Shown here: positions 1 to 9,630 of the stretch, one piece after another
How the letters are laid out: every line of letters begins with the position of its first letter
Numbering within the stretch: position 1 is the stretch's first letter
DNA from: Acidobacteriaceae bacterium KBS 83
GTDB taxonomy: Bacteria > Acidobacteriota > Terriglobia > Terriglobales > Acidobacteriaceae
Assembly: GCA_000381585.1 (NCBI GenBank)
Contig: KB906742.1
Location: forward strand, 62,001-126,000
Direction of reading: 5' to 3'
Length of the DNA stretch: 64,000 nucleotides
Notes under the pieces: generated by a model
What the model was told of the DNA's origin: nothing
Databases searched by the model: none
Seen by the model: only the letters and a program-made list of their open reading frames with translations
Position numbers and translations under genes: made by a program

Positions 1-299
1 TAAATCCAAGCTGAATCGTGATCGGACCGCGAAAAAGCCGGTTGAAGCCGGCCTTCGTGAAGGTGATCTGATAGCGCCCCGTCACGATCGACGAGGTGTC
101 ATACAAGCCATCGTTATTCGTGACGTAGTCCTTGGCCACCCCGGTATCTGCGTTCTACACCATAACGGTGACGTCGGGGATCAATGCGCCCATCGGGTCG
201 GTCACGGTGCCTCGGATGTCGCCTGCATTGGTGCTCTGCGCGAACGCAGGACAGACAACACGGCGAAAAGACATAGCCCCAAAGGCTGGCCTTTCTCAT
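1..299 (-). pseudogene. TonB-dependent receptor, N-terminal relic
   Basis: Reading leftward from ATG at 299, a signal-peptide-like start (MRKASLWGYVF) is followed in another frame by QSTNAGDIRGTVTDPMGA and then a carboxypeptidase-regulatory-like beta domain ending TKAGFNRLFRGPITI at the window edge. This is the N-terminal signature of the large TonB-dependent receptors common in Acidobacteriota. The signal peptide needs two single-base insertions to read through, and an in-frame TAG stop lies at 155-157. The gene is therefore broken at least three times and also runs off the window. Its original role would have been outer-membrane uptake of a large ligand, unknown here. Confidence 0.75.
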
Positions 300-552
300 G
301 AATGCCTCCACAACTGGTGACACTTGGGACGCTCGATTGCCGTCCCACTTCACCAAATCCGCTGCGGTAGGCCCTTCACGTCTCCAGCGCTGAATCACGT
401 GTTTATTCAAACGTTGAATTCAGGCATGTACTGTTCCATCAGAAAGAAGGCCAGTAAAGCGAAAAATGGGCGATGCGCCCCCCCGGGCCGCGCTCTCCCC
501 GGCAGGGCCGCTTGACTCGGCGCGATAGCTAGCCGAAACTGTGACACTCCAT

Positions 553-557
553 AGGAG
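553..557 (+). promoter_or_regulatory. Ribosome binding site deciding the start of the glycosidase-like gene
   Basis: AGGAG lies four bases before ATG 562. It favours that codon over the in-frame GTG at 541, which has no comparable signal upstream. Confidence 0.6.
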
Positions 558-561
558 TTGC

Positions 562-2796
562 ATGCATTGGTCCGCCAGTCGTCTCAATAGGATCGCTCTC
601 GCCAAGAATGAATTGGGAGCGACGAAGCGATTTACATTTGCCTTTGTCCCCTTGCTGCTAAGCGGCCTGCTGCAGACGGTCAGTGCCGAAGCGCAGACGG
701 TCCACATCGACGCAACCCCAAGCCACGTTGCAAACACATTCAGTCCGCTGCAAGCCTTTGGCAGCACCGTGGATCGGATTCCCAGCAACACGACCGACAC
801 TTTCTTCAGGCCCGACCAGATACAACAGATTCTCGAAGCAGGCTGGGGTCCGGTCAGCTATCGCCAGAATACCGAGCTATTTGTTCAGGCCTGGCATTGG
901 AATCCGAAGGGAACCTGGAGCGACCGCTCCGATAAGGGCTATTTCACAGGGGATGCAACACCTGCAAAAGAGATGATTCGCCATTCCTACGGGTACTCTT
1001 TGCCGCATCGCGGGGTCACGCGCAACTCCGGATCCGAGTTCGATGGGTATTCGAGGCTGGATGATGGAGACCTCAATACTTACTGGAAGAGCAATCCATA
1101 CCTGACCAAAGCATTCACCGGCGAGGATGACAATCTCCACCCGCAGTGGATTGTGATTCGGCTGCAAGCCAAAGAAATCGTGACGGCCATTCGTGTTGCC
1201 TGGGCTGAGCCGTATGCTCGCAGTTACCGAGTGCAATATTGGCTGGGAAAAGACGATCCGATGGATGGTCCCGATGCCGGCGCGTGGAGGGATTTTGCAT
1301 CCGGAAACGTCTCTTCCGGAAAGGGAGGAACCGAGACACTTCAGCTTTCTCCCTCGCCTGTCGCTACTCAGTACGTGCGCGTGCTGATGAGCGAGTCCTC
1401 CAACACGTGCGATACCCATGGCAAAGCTGACGCTCGAAACTGCGTCGGATACGCAATCAAGGAGGTATATCTCGGAACGCAGAGTCATGGCGAATTCCAT
1501 GACGTGCTGCATCACACACCCGGCCAGGATCAGACCTTCACCTTCAGCTCATCCATAGATCCCTGGCATCAACCGTCCGACCTCTACGTTATCCCGGATC
1601 GCATGGAATCGGGCGATCAGGTCGGCTTCGACCTGTTCTTTACCAGCGGCATCACGCGTGGATTGCCGGCGATGGTTCCAGTGGCCATGCTCTATGGCAC
1701 GCCGGATGACGCAGCAGCAGAGATTACATATTTGAAGAAGCGCGGATATGCCATCTCGCGCATCGAAATGGGCGAGGAGCCGGATGGTCAGTACATGGGA
1801 CCGGAAGACTACGCTGCCCTGTACTTACAGTGGGCCACCGCCCTGCATCGGGTTGATCCCACCCTTCAACTCGGCGGGCCCGTCTTTGAAGGAGTAAGCG
1901 AAGACATCAAGTTCTGGCCGGACGCGAACGGCGAAACTTCATGGTTCAAACGTTTCCTCAGCTACCTCCAGGCGCACGGCCGCCTTTCGGACCTGTCGTT
2001 TATGTCCTATGAGCACTATCCCTACTACGACGGAACTTGCCAGGGGCCCTGGAGCAATCTCTACAAGGAACCCGAGATCCTGACGCACATCATGCAGGTT
2101 TGGCGTGACGATGGGTTGCCGCCCAATGTTCCAATGATTGATTCCGAAACGAATGCCCCGGGCGCGGATGCCGCCGTGGACGTTTTCGGAGCTCTGTGGT
2201 TAGGCGAAACTTTTCCGGCGTTTCTTACAGCGGGAGGAAAAGGCTCCTTCTACCATACTGCGTTGCCTTACTCCACACCTCATCCTGCCTGTGACAACAG
2301 TTGGGGAACATATCACATGTTCACAACTGACCATAACTACGTCATCAAGCAACGCACCTCCCAGTTTTTTGCTGCGCAAATGCTGACACAGGAATGGGCT
2401 GAGCCAAAAGACGAGGAACACCGCCTCTTCAAGGCGGCGAGCGACATCAAGGATGCGGAGGGACACGTCCTTGTGACGGCATATGCCGTGCTCCGGCCGG
2501 ATCGCCAGTGGGCGCTCATGCTGATCAACAAGGACTACGACAACTCCCACGCGGTGAGGATCACGTTTCACGATGACGACGCCCACGCAGACAGTTCTTT
2601 TGTCGGGCCGGTTGAGAGGATCACGTTCGGCAAGGACCAGTACAAATGGCATTCGGCGCTGAGAGATGGCTACCCCGATCCGGATGGTCCTGCCGCCCGC
2701 TCCACCCTACCCGGTGGAACGGACCGCTACATACTGCCGGCAGCGTCCATGACTGTACTACGCGGCCGGATAGGAGCCACGTCGCAATCGAATTGA
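562..2796 (+). CDS. Secreted glycosidase-like protein with discoidin domain
   Basis: A 744-residue protein with an N-terminal signal peptide ending near VSAEAQ. The central part contains an F5/8 type C (discoidin) sugar-binding domain (roughly residues 150-300, with YSRLDDGDLNTYWKSN). The C-terminal half resembles a clan GH-A (beta/alpha)8 barrel: RIEMGEEPDGQYMGPEDY fits the acid/base strand of GH39-type enzymes and MIDSETNAPG could carry the nucleophile Glu. It probably acts on plant or microbial polysaccharide outside the cytoplasm; substrate and GH family are not assignable by eye. The start is chosen by the AGGAG just upstream. It is intact although both neighbours are pseudogenes. Confidence 0.7.
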   Translation: MHWSASRLNRIALAKNELGATKRFTFAFVPLLLSGLLQTVSAEAQTVHIDATPSHVANTFSPLQAFGSTVDRIPSNTTDTFFRPDQIQQILEAGWGPVSYRQNTELFVQAWHWNPKGTWSDRSDKGYFTGDATPAKEMIRHSYGYSLPHRGVTRNSGSEFDGYSRLDDGDLNTYWKSNPYLTKAFTGEDDNLHPQWIVIRLQAKEIVTAIRVAWAEPYARSYRVQYWLGKDDPMDGPDAGAWRDFASGNVSSGKGGTETLQLSPSPVATQYVRVLMSESSNTCDTHGKADARNCVGYAIKEVYLGTQSHGEFHDVLHHTPGQDQTFTFSSSIDPWHQPSDLYVIPDRMESGDQVGFDLFFTSGITRGLPAMVPVAMLYGTPDDAAAEITYLKKRGYAISRIEMGEEPDGQYMGPEDYAALYLQWATALHRVDPTLQLGGPVFEGVSEDIKFWPDANGETSWFKRFLSYLQAHGRLSDLSFMSYEHYPYYDGTCQGPWSNLYKEPEILTHIMQVWRDDGLPPNVPMIDSETNAPGADAAVDVFGALWLGETFPAFLTAGGKGSFYHTALPYSTPHPACDNSWGTYHMFTTDHNYVIKQRTSQFFAAQMLTQEWAEPKDEEHRLFKAASDIKDAEGHVLVTAYAVLRPDRQWALMLINKDYDNSHAVRITFHDDDAHADSSFVGPVERITFGKDQYKWHSALRDGYPDPDGPAARSTLPGGTDRYILPAASMTVLRGRIGATSQSN

Positions 2797-2799
2797 GGT

Positions 2800-3677
2800 T
2801 GCTGTTTCTCCGAGCCGGCGGAGCATGCGACCGGTGTTATCCGGTAGGCGATTCTGAACCGCGGCGCGGCTCGTCTTATCGCTGCGACGGCCGCATCGCA
2901 AAAGGAGTTTCTCTAGGATCTCAAGGAGGGTCTCCCCCGAGCGCATGGTGAATCCCAGCCACTGCTCAAGATCGGACACGCGCGCAAATGCGAAGGGGTC
3001 ATGATTCGTGATCTGTATCAGGTCATGATCGGTCGAGAAGATGCAGCCACGGCATGAGAACCGCGCAGATATCCTCCGCTGGTTCCATCGCAATGAAACT
3101 CTCGGATGTACACGGGATGCAAGGGAATTCCCGAATTCTAATGCCACTCCAGAACATCTCGCAGGCATCCCGAAGATCGGGAGCCAATTGAAGGCCTGGT
3201 GTGCGCGGGTTGTCAGCGAATTGCTCACCGACCACGGCTGCAATTGCGCGCGGGATCGGGATTCCTCTGCAGCGAATTCCCATGCAATTGATGACAACCT
3301 TGTATCCCAGTGAGCGAATGAATCGCTCACTGGGTCCACACTTCAGGTCTGACGTGCATTGCCGGTATTGAACCGATGGAAATCTCCCACGTCGGTCGAC
3401 CATTTCCAGATACGTCTTGTTGGATTCCGCACCACACTCAACGAGACAGGATGAGCGAGAGACTCACACCGAATTCGGACCCAGCCCTCCGTGGAGATCG
3501 GAGTCTGATGCTCGAACCCGCATCAGCGAGAACACAGTAGATTGGACAATTCGGGTAATTCCCTCTGCAGCACTCCGAGCATTCGCATCGAGTCTTTTCC
3601 ACCGGAGTGGCTCACCACGAGCGCAACACCGCCAGAATTCTCCCACGCTAGTTTTGCGAACTCAGCTAATCCAGCGA
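2800..3677 (-). pseudogene. PAPS reductase-family (PP-loop) protein, multiply frameshifted
   Basis: Reading leftward from about 3677 (AGGAGG just upstream), the PP-loop signature VVSHSGGKDSMRMLGVLQ is clear. In changing frames it is followed by FEHQTPISTEGW, MVDRRGRFPSVQYRQCTSDL, LGYKVVINCMGIR, AEESRSRAQLQPWSVS and RGCIFSTDHDLIQI...GFTMRSG. These blocks occur in order in PF01507 proteins of phages, plasmids and islands, which use ATP to activate a substrate and are related to CysH and DndC. At least three frameshifts separate them, so no functional product is expected. It converges on the upstream glycosidase-like gene. The true 3' end is uncertain. Confidence 0.8.
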
Positions 3678-3997
3678 TCATTTCCATCCCTCCTCTTCAT
3701 TCCGTCATCCGTTGCAAATAGAAAAAGCGCCCGACATGAGCGCCTTGAACTCTTCGGGCAATCTGTTCCAATCCAGCTTTTCTCCCAAAATTCCCACCTA
3801 ATTCACAATCCATATAGGGATAGTCAGAATGCAACTGACTGGTGTAGAGAGACTTAGAAAGGGGACAAAATGGTCAATGTGAGACAACGCTATAGACAAT
3901 ACAGGCGCTATCTAAGCTATTCCTATGGTCAAAGAGGGTTCACTCGGGATGAATCTTAAGACGGCTGTAGGCAATAGAGGGGCTATAGAACGTCTAT
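3678..3997. other. Gene-free stretch with two similar AT-richer blocks
   Basis: No gene is recognised. Two related blocks lie at 3888-3912 and 3963-3988; both contain GCTATAG/GCTGTAG, a CAATA core and a second GCTAT. They may be a duplicated regulatory or replication-associated site, but two copies are too few to call iterons. Confidence 0.3.
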
Positions 3998-4807
3998 CTA
4001 TGCGGAAAGTGTTTGTTCAGTCTGATCATCCTGGCTGGCTATCAGCAACTCTTCAAGAACTCCCCAAGAATTCCCCTGGGAGCCGGGGACGAGCACCCGC
4101 ATCTTGATTCCTTCGCGATGAAAGTGAGAGATGAGACCGAACACAACTTGGGTCTGATGAGCACATAATTCCTGGGCGAGCAGGAACATCAATTCCTGGT
4201 TTGTGGAAAGGTACAGCACAAAGGAAGAACGGAGATCTTCGTCAATCATCTTCCTGATCTCCCGGAATCGGGCGGCGGACTTTGCAGTCCGCTCATACTC
4301 CAACCCGAATGACCGCGGACCTTTTGCCGTGTCTACCGTCACCTGCGCGTCGTAGTCCTTCGTCGTCTCACCGTAGAAGGCAAGATTCTCTGACAGGACC
4401 TGCAATTCATTCTTCCAATTCTTCAGCCTTCCAGATTTAAGAAGTGTGAGACGGATGTCGTTGATCTCCGTCATGTGGAGGACCTCAGAGTCGCGAATCA
4501 CATTCCGGCTGAACGAGCCGAGGAACAGGAGACTGTAGCCCTTGAATTCAAGAAGTCCGAGGCCTTCATGGGTGATTGCGTAGACCGGGCATCCCAGTGT
4601 CTTCGTCTGCTTCAGTTGCTCGATAAACCCATTCCGCTCAAGGCGTCGAATCCGCCAGTAGGCATTGTTCCGGTTCGTTTCGATATTCAGAATCGGCAGC
4701 AAGCAATGCAACTGCTGCAGCGTGATGGCCCGAGAATCTCTGATCAGAAGCAGCAGAGGGATATCCCTTGATTCGTTGATAGAGATAGCGCCCTTTCTAT
4801 AGCGCAT
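3998..4807 (-). CDS. Replication-relaxation family protein
   Basis: A 269-residue protein resembling the Replic_Relax family (PF13814) of plasmids and integrative elements. It has an N-terminal winged helix (IPLLLLIRDSRAITLQQLHCL, then NNAYWRIRRLERNGFIEQL) ending YAITHEGLGLLEF. The region HMTEINDIRLTL is followed by a nuclease-like fold segment FGLEYERTAKSAARF. Members are found near conjugation genes and are thought to help origin processing; here this is inference. The start at 4807 is chosen because GGAGG lies seven bases upstream; it overlaps the preceding gene's stop by 11 bases, suggesting coupling. It is intact inside a decayed neighbourhood. Confidence 0.7.
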   Translation of the reverse strand: MRYRKGAISINESRDIPLLLLIRDSRAITLQQLHCLLPILNIETNRNNAYWRIRRLERNGFIEQLKQTKTLGCPVYAITHEGLGLLEFKGYSLLFLGSFSRNVIRDSEVLHMTEINDIRLTLLKSGRLKNWKNELQVLSENLAFYGETTKDYDAQVTVDTAKGPRSFGLEYERTAKSAARFREIRKMIDEDLRSSFVLYLSTNQELMFLLAQELCAHQTQVVFGLISHFHREGIKMRVLVPGSQGNSWGVLEELLIASQDDQTEQTLSA

Positions 4808-5355
4808 TCGCGACCTCCGCGGAATGAAGTTCAAGCTTTCCTGTCGCCGGCGAGATCTGCCAACGTCCCCTGTCCGTCTGCACCCAATGTCCCGATTGCA
4901 TCAGCAGCATGGCCTCGTACCGGTCCTGCTGTTTGCTGACTGCAATCGGCTGAAGCCCCGGAGATCTCCAATTCTTTCGGAATTCGATCGCGCCGTGCGT
5001 GTCTGGGTGCAAGGTTACGAGATACGCATCTGGGGCCTGACCTGTCCCGGGGAATTCGATGAGGAGCTGGACCTTGCCGTCATAAAGCCGGGGTGGCGCG
5101 GCCTGGAAGGTCTTGCCCGAGATGCGATCGACGAACTCCGGAATCGAAGCCGCTGGCCCGGTTGAACCGGATCATGCCGGGGTAGATTTGGCGATTGCGT
5201 AACCTGCGGCCGTACATCAGTCCGGTCGTATTGAAATACGCTGGCTTGCGCCGGAAACAGTAGGGATCTTCGATGTTCTTCGAATGCATGCCCCACCAGT
5301 GATGGTCAATGCACCGCCGTTTGGAACAGTTCGGTAGTTCTCGAAATGTACCCAT
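4797..5355 (-). pseudogene. Unidentified island protein, frameshifted
   Basis: The 5' part reads HHWWGMHSKNIEDPYCFRRK ... YPGMIRFNRASGFDS. A frameshift near 5135 then switches to EFVDRISGKTFQAAPPRLYD ... QLLIEFPGTGQAPDAYLVTL and on to the stop at 4797. Across the shift the protein would be about 180 residues. I do not recognise the family. Its stop overlaps the start of the replication-relaxation gene, so the two were probably cotranscribed and the protein may belong to the same replication or transfer module. The true N-terminus is unclear. Confidence 0.5.
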
Positions 5356-5453
5356 TTCGGTAACTTACCGACGGAATGAACGTCGAGCAGCGAACTTACT
5401 CAAACCCCGTTTTTCAGGCACTTCGTTATGCATGCTGGCTCCCCCAGCGATGG

Positions 5454-5475
5454 GTTTCTTCCGTATTGCCGACTA
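5454..5475 (+). repeat. Island palindromic repeat, right half only
   Basis: Contains CTTCCGTATTGCCGACTA, matching the right arm of the island repeat (fullest copies at 9198, 15363, 19389). The left arm is not present nearby. Confidence 0.5.
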
Positions 5476-5560
5476 CATGCCCGGAACTCGGAAATTAGGA
5501 TCAATGCAACGCCTCAATGATGCTTTTGCCTGTTCGCAACGACGAACATTGAATCGTAGA

Positions 5561-6105
5561 ATGCTGGCTGTGAACTCATTCTCCAAACTCATTCGATTCG
5601 CGATTGCCAGTGCGGTACTGGTATGTGCACGTTATGGATTTGCTCAGGGCGTTCCCTGCTCCGAAGCGAAACCTGACTATTACAGCACGACCCCGACCGG
5701 GCGAAGCATCTGTCAATCAGTCGCGAAGCTAACGGCACCTTCGAGCAGTCTAAGAAGATTACTTCGCAGTTGGGGCCAAATAGCTGGTTCGTCACCGTTG
5801 ACCCTGTTTATACGAACACACCCCCTTGGAACACGACAGTCTTCGTTGGCCGCGTGGGCAACGATAAGCCGCTCCCACAAATCACAGTGCTCGACCACGG
5901 AAACACGCTCAATGTGAAGTGGGTCACTGACCGTTTGCTCCACATAAACGTCTGGTGGGGGCGTTTCGGGATGAGCGACTGGATCATTGACGTTAATCGG
6001 GGAGCAGTCGTATATGACGAGTTACTCAACTTTTACAAACAATATAGCTGTGTTTTCTACAAACAATATAGCTGTGTTGATGACACCAAGAAGACCGGGT
6101 CGTAA
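5561..6105 (+). pseudogene. Secreted hypothetical protein with one frameshift
   Basis: The gene begins with a signal peptide (LIRFAIASAVLVCARYGFAQ) and YYSTTPTGRSI. It then continues in another frame as LSISREANGTFEQSKK...LGPNSWFVTVDPV...VFVGRVGNDKPLPQITVLD...LLHINVWWGRFGMSDW. One frameshift near 5705 joins the two parts. The family is not recognised. The C-terminus contains an exact-reading eight-residue duplication (FYKQYSCV twice) caused by a 24-base tandem repeat at 6031-6078. It is probably a periplasmic or exported protein before decay. Confidence 0.55.
6031..6078 (+). repeat. 24-base tandem duplication
   Basis: Two adjacent 24-base units differ by one base (TTTTAC.. versus TTCTAC..) and keep the reading frame, duplicating FYKQYSCV at the end of the hypothetical protein. 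Confidence 0.85.
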
Positions 6106-7027
6106 TCGTTACTGACAAATCGCCAACTCACTCACCGAACAGTGCGGACACAAGACTTTCGAGATTTCTGGATTCTGGGCGGATTACCGGCAATACGGAA
6201 GTTATGCCGAGGGCGGCCTAGGCAGCGCGCCCACGTATAGACACTTTCGCCCCCGGTCAAGCCCTACAAGTTGCGGTGGCTTCCACCATGAGTCGCGGAC
6301 TATCTTCCGCAGCATGGGGTCGTATCCGAGACGCGAGAAGGCCGAACAGAAGGCGCGTGAGCGTGCTGACACGATGCCCGCGCTCGACTGTCCTGTTACG
6401 GATTGCGCACTAGTTGGTATTCAGGTTTTCCAGAACGAAGATTTCATCGAGGAAGGCGGATCGCGTGAATCTGGATTTCCTGCCTTCGAGCACCACCGTC
6501 ACAACGTCGTTCATTGGATTCCCGTTGCGAACACTTGAGAGAGCGTACTTGGTCGATTGTCATGTGGCCCTAGTCACAGCGGCAAAATCCTACCACGGCG
6601 CGATTATTTGGTTGTTACTCGGTGCTACGCCTGAGCAGCTGGCCGACTTCGACAGCAGCCACCGGCGCTGGGGTCAGAGCACCGTCCAGATCACACTTCA
6701 GCCGGGCCGCAAGAATCTGCTGAGGATGGATTACCTCGCTGTTGTGACATGGCTGCGAGGCCAGCGGGCGCAATCTGTGATTGGCTCGTCGCGTAGAATC
6801 TCGCGATGGATCGACACTAGACCGCAGTAGCCTGCTACGAACTCCACGATTACATTACTGACCGGTTGGTGGGCCAGTTCCCAGTCGCTACGCGGGTGAA
6901 TCTGCTGATGGGCTACACCCACATCGCGGTGACACACACGTATTCGATCATCAGGCTGGCTTCGGACAGCTACCTATAACGGGACATTTCAGGCAACGAA
7001 ATAACTGATGGGATGGTCCGTCGCCTC
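6106..7027. other. No recognisable gene; one repeat half
   Basis: Short open frames exist on both strands but none matches a family I know, and none has a convincing start signal. A left repeat arm lies at 6180-6205, and GGGACATTTCAGG near 6982 resembles a word found next to other repeat copies. It is probably degraded sequence. Confidence 0.4.
6180..6205 (+). repeat. Island palindromic repeat, left half
   Basis: GATTACCGGCAATACGGAAG matches the left arm of the island repeat. It is preceded by TTCTGGGCG, as at the 15363 copy. No right arm follows. Confidence 0.65.
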
Positions 7028-7608
7028 TCACCAGTCAGCCCTCTGGATATAAGGGAGTTTCTCTGGGGCCACTGCTGGTATGGCGAGCGAGTCTGGAAAA
7101 TAGACATAAGTGATTCCAACGAAGCAAACCCCGGTAAGCACAAGACCTAATCCATCCATCATTCCAAACCATCTCTTCCAGGCTGGAAGGGCCCCGGATA
7201 ACCGCCAATTCACAGCGATGCGCCATGCTCCCAATATCCCTTGTGGAAACATGTAAAGGCCGTTCGACACAATCTTCCCACCGACCCCGAGGAGTACGAA
7301 GAGAACGACAAAGATAACGGCCCACACACCTGTGGCGAATGCGGCCTTGCCAGCCTTGGTGGAGTTTGGTCTGACAGCGTTCGCAGCCCACAGATCGCGA
7401 AGAGGAGTAAGAGAAACTGAAGAGCAACACCGAAGTCGTGAGTGTTGAACAGCATCCAAATCCTGTCGGATGGAATCCAGGTCACACGCGTCGTCACGGC
7501 AGTCATTAGCAGGCCGAAGGAGGCGATACCGATGACTGCGCTGGCAATTGCCGCCCATCCTGCTTCTCGATAGGAAGGGTCGAGTGCAACTAAGGCGTGT
7601 TGATCCAT
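7028..7608 (-). pseudogene. Multi-pass membrane protein, one frameshift
   Basis: From ATG 7608 the protein reads MDQHALVALDPSYREAGWAA with hydrophobic segments near residues 18-40 and 60-80. After a frameshift near 7370 it continues with two or three further hydrophobic segments (WAVIFVVLFVLLGVGGKIV; LGLVLTGVCFVGITYVYF), ending PYIQRADW. The family is not recognised; size and topology suit a small 5-6 helix inner-membrane protein. A single base change would restore it, so recent inactivation or a sequencing error are both possible. Confidence 0.55.
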
Positions 7609-7870
7609 GCCCGCCAGCCTACGCTTTTCGGCGGGGGCTGTAATTGTTTTTATTTCCTTACCAACAGATCGGCACTCAGCGACACCCGTGAAAACGCTGA
7701 GACCGTAAAGAAGCTGGGGGTCAATGTTGGCCGACGATAGCCTTCGCTTTCAGACTGGTGCGGACTGGTGCCCGCTACTCGGGTTCTGGGCGGTTCGTCA
7801 GCAACCGCACCTTACTCTCCAGCGACCTGACTCCGAGCACGTCCCTAAGTTCGCTCCTAGAGGGTTCCCG

Positions 7871-7980
7871 CAAAACGGGGTTGTCGGTGCCTACGTCTCG
7901 CCGAGTCGCTCAGCGAACGCTGCGGACATAGAAATTTCAGGTTCCGGGTCGTTGGCGGATGACCGGCAATACGGAAGTTT
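7871..7980 (+). repeat. Long direct repeat, copy 1
   Basis: About 110 bases match 15273-15388 with few differences, including CTACGTCTCGCCGAGTCGCT and AGCGAACGCTGCGGACATAG, and lead into a left palindrome arm. The same order in both places shows a duplicated mobile or recombined segment. Confidence 0.85.
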
Positions 7981-8055
7981 CATGGAAACGGGTCGAAATG
8001 TCCGGATTGCCGACAATCCGGAAGTTACCCCGAAGTGCCCGTATCGCCGACATCT
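7957..8055 (+). repeat. Island palindromic repeat, expanded copy
   Basis: The left arm GACCGGCAATACGGAAGT is followed by GAAATGTCCGGATTGCCGAC, another CCGGAAGTTAC and then CCCGTATCGCCGAC, so arms appear more than once. It may be a nested or partly duplicated copy. Confidence 0.65.
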
Positions 8056-8310
8056 ATGTACACGGTCGCCTTGATCGTCAGCGTGCTTGTGATGACCGTT
8101 GTTGGAGTCCTCGAAATGAAATGGAGATAAGTCCAGCCGCCTATTGTTCATGTCAAAGTGAAGCAATATCAAGCGTGTCGATGCACCTGGTAATTAAGTT
8201 GACACTCTAGCATCCGTGCAAAAGCGGCGATACTGGCAGAAACCGTAGGCACCGTTTCAGGACCGGCATATCAACTTGAGATAGCGGCAAGGCTGGCTCG
8301 GACGGCGAAC

Positions 8311-8840
8311 CTACTTGCTAGCATCCACCACGGGAATCATTCCTGCAAGTTGTAAATTGAACACAAGGTCAAGACGGCGATCAATCTGATACCACAGGGC
8401 CGTCTTCTTGGGCGAGACGACCTTCTCAAATATCGGCACATACTTCTCCCGCAGCGCCACCAGCTGCTGGTCAACCCTCGCTGACGTTTTCATGTAGTTC
8501 TCGGCCGTTTGGTCCAACATCTTGTCGTAATTTGCTTCATAGTCTTTAATTAGCGTCCAGCGAGCATCATTTATCTTTATGATCTCCTGGATGTATTGGT
8601 CATAAATTGGCCAGAACTGGGTGGCCTCGTCCGGAGTCAGAGTCAAGTTGGCCGCCAGGACCTGCTTGCGGTGCGCGCGAATGTGTCTTCTCGGACCATC
8701 TGGATGTCCAGGTCTGTAGCGGCTTTGGCGGTCTCGCTTTGGCCACCGGAACTGCTCTGCGCCGCTTGACCAAACATCGGTGCGCTGCAGAGAACTGCAG
8801 AGGCGGCAACAAGTGTTGCGAACACAGTCTTGTTCAGCAT
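8311..8840 (-). pseudogene. Periplasmic hypothetical protein, frameshifted
   Basis: The signal peptide MLNKTVFATLVAASAVLCSA opens the gene at 8840. A frameshift near 8680 joins it to IRAHRKQVLAANLTLTPDEA and TQFWPIYDQYIQEIIKINDA, ending VVDASK. The second half has the helical, charged look and the LTPDEATxFWPxYDxY signature of small secreted proteins frequent in Acidobacteriota, of unknown role. One base separates it from an intact gene of about 175 residues. A fair promoter or RBS (GGAGAAATA) precedes it. Confidence 0.6.
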
Positions 8841-9197
8841 TATTTCTCCTTCAATCTGATCATGTATGAACTCGGAGTTTTGGGCTGCAAACTGAAGGGC
8901 GCTTCCGATCTGGAGCCTGCCATGAGATCCATCTGCAAGCGGAAACGCACACCTTCATAATTCTCATTAACAAATGGTAGGGAATCTTCAGGCTGCTGGA
9001 AAACTGTTAGAAATACCAGTTGAGGCAGTCCAGCCTCTGGAAGAGGTCAAGCAGCACTCGGATGCGCTGCATTTTCAATCTATCCCTGCTCCACGAAATT
9101 GGGGGTAGCACTGGACGAAGGCGGCGACAACTGTGAGATGGCAGGTGATGGTGGGACCAAACATGAGAGGCATGCCTTGCTGCTTGGGTTGTTGGTG

Positions 9198-9255
9198 TAT
9201 TACCGGCAACCCGGAAGTTACGGACTGGAATTTCCGTATTGCCGACAATACGTCC
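9198..9255 (+). repeat. Island palindromic repeat, full copy
   Basis: The left arm ATTACCGGCAACCCGGAAGT, the spacer TACGGACTGGAA and the right arm TTTCCGTATTGCCGACAATA form an imperfect inverted repeat. Confidence 0.8.
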
Positions 9256-9344
9256 ACTTCACAATCAATGAACGCGTTGCCCCGTTGGCGACAACTGAGG
9301 CCTAGTGTTTACGCCAAGCGAAAACACATCTGTTGGCGCCCGAT

Positions 9345-9384
9345 AGAAATGTCAGGGTGTTCCGCTCACTAGAAATGTCAGTGT
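9345..9384 (+). repeat. Paired TAGAAATGTCAG words
   Basis: TAGAAATGTCAGGGT at 9345 and TAGAAATGTCAGTGT at about 9370 are direct repeats. Multiple short repeats of this kind sit at the ends of IS21-type elements; the identification is tentative. Confidence 0.4.
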
Positions 9385-9420
9385 ACTCGACGGAATCAGT
9401 TCGCAGGAAAGAGCTCTGCG

Positions 9421-9471
9421 TCTGTCTGGAAAGTGAACCATCTCGTAGAGATGGGTTGTTTTCCAGACAGA
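9421..9471. repeat. Long imperfect hairpin
   Basis: TCTGTCTGGAA pairs with TTCCAGACAGA at the outer stem and AACCATCTC with GAGATGGGTT at the inner stem, with loop GTA. It lies between IS-like repeats and an ISNCY relic, so it may be a former element end; it could also act as a terminator. Confidence 0.7.
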
Positions 9472-9630
9472 CGGCGCGATAGGGGCCGAGGGAGGCGAGG
9501 TTGAAGGCTTCCTGTTTTGCCGACAACTAAGATGGAAGGGACGGAATGAAGTTGTTATGGATGATCATTTGTTAGTCTTGACCCGACCTGTAAAGGCTGA
9601 ATCGAATAGCATCTCTTAGGGGAAAAACGG

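Larger units (their letters stand above)
7609..8310. other. Gene-free stretch holding a long repeat
   Basis: No gene is recognised. The stretch includes the roughly 110-base sequence shared with 15273-15388 and a degenerate copy of the island palindrome (7957-8055). Confidence 0.5.
8841..9630. other. Gene-free stretch with repeat and IS-end-like sequence
   Basis: Contains a full palindromic repeat (9198-9255), paired TAGAAATGTCAG words at 9345-9380 and a long hairpin (9421-9471). No gene is recognised. It is probably debris of one or more insertion sequences. Confidence 0.5.

Noticed and set aside
877-1515. Long minus-strand open frame inside the glycosidase-like gene
   Set aside because: No domain or start signal; it is the shadow of a well-supported plus-strand gene.
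6414-6830. 139-codon open frame
   Set aside because: No recognisable motif, no convincing start, and it lies in degraded sequence between repeats.
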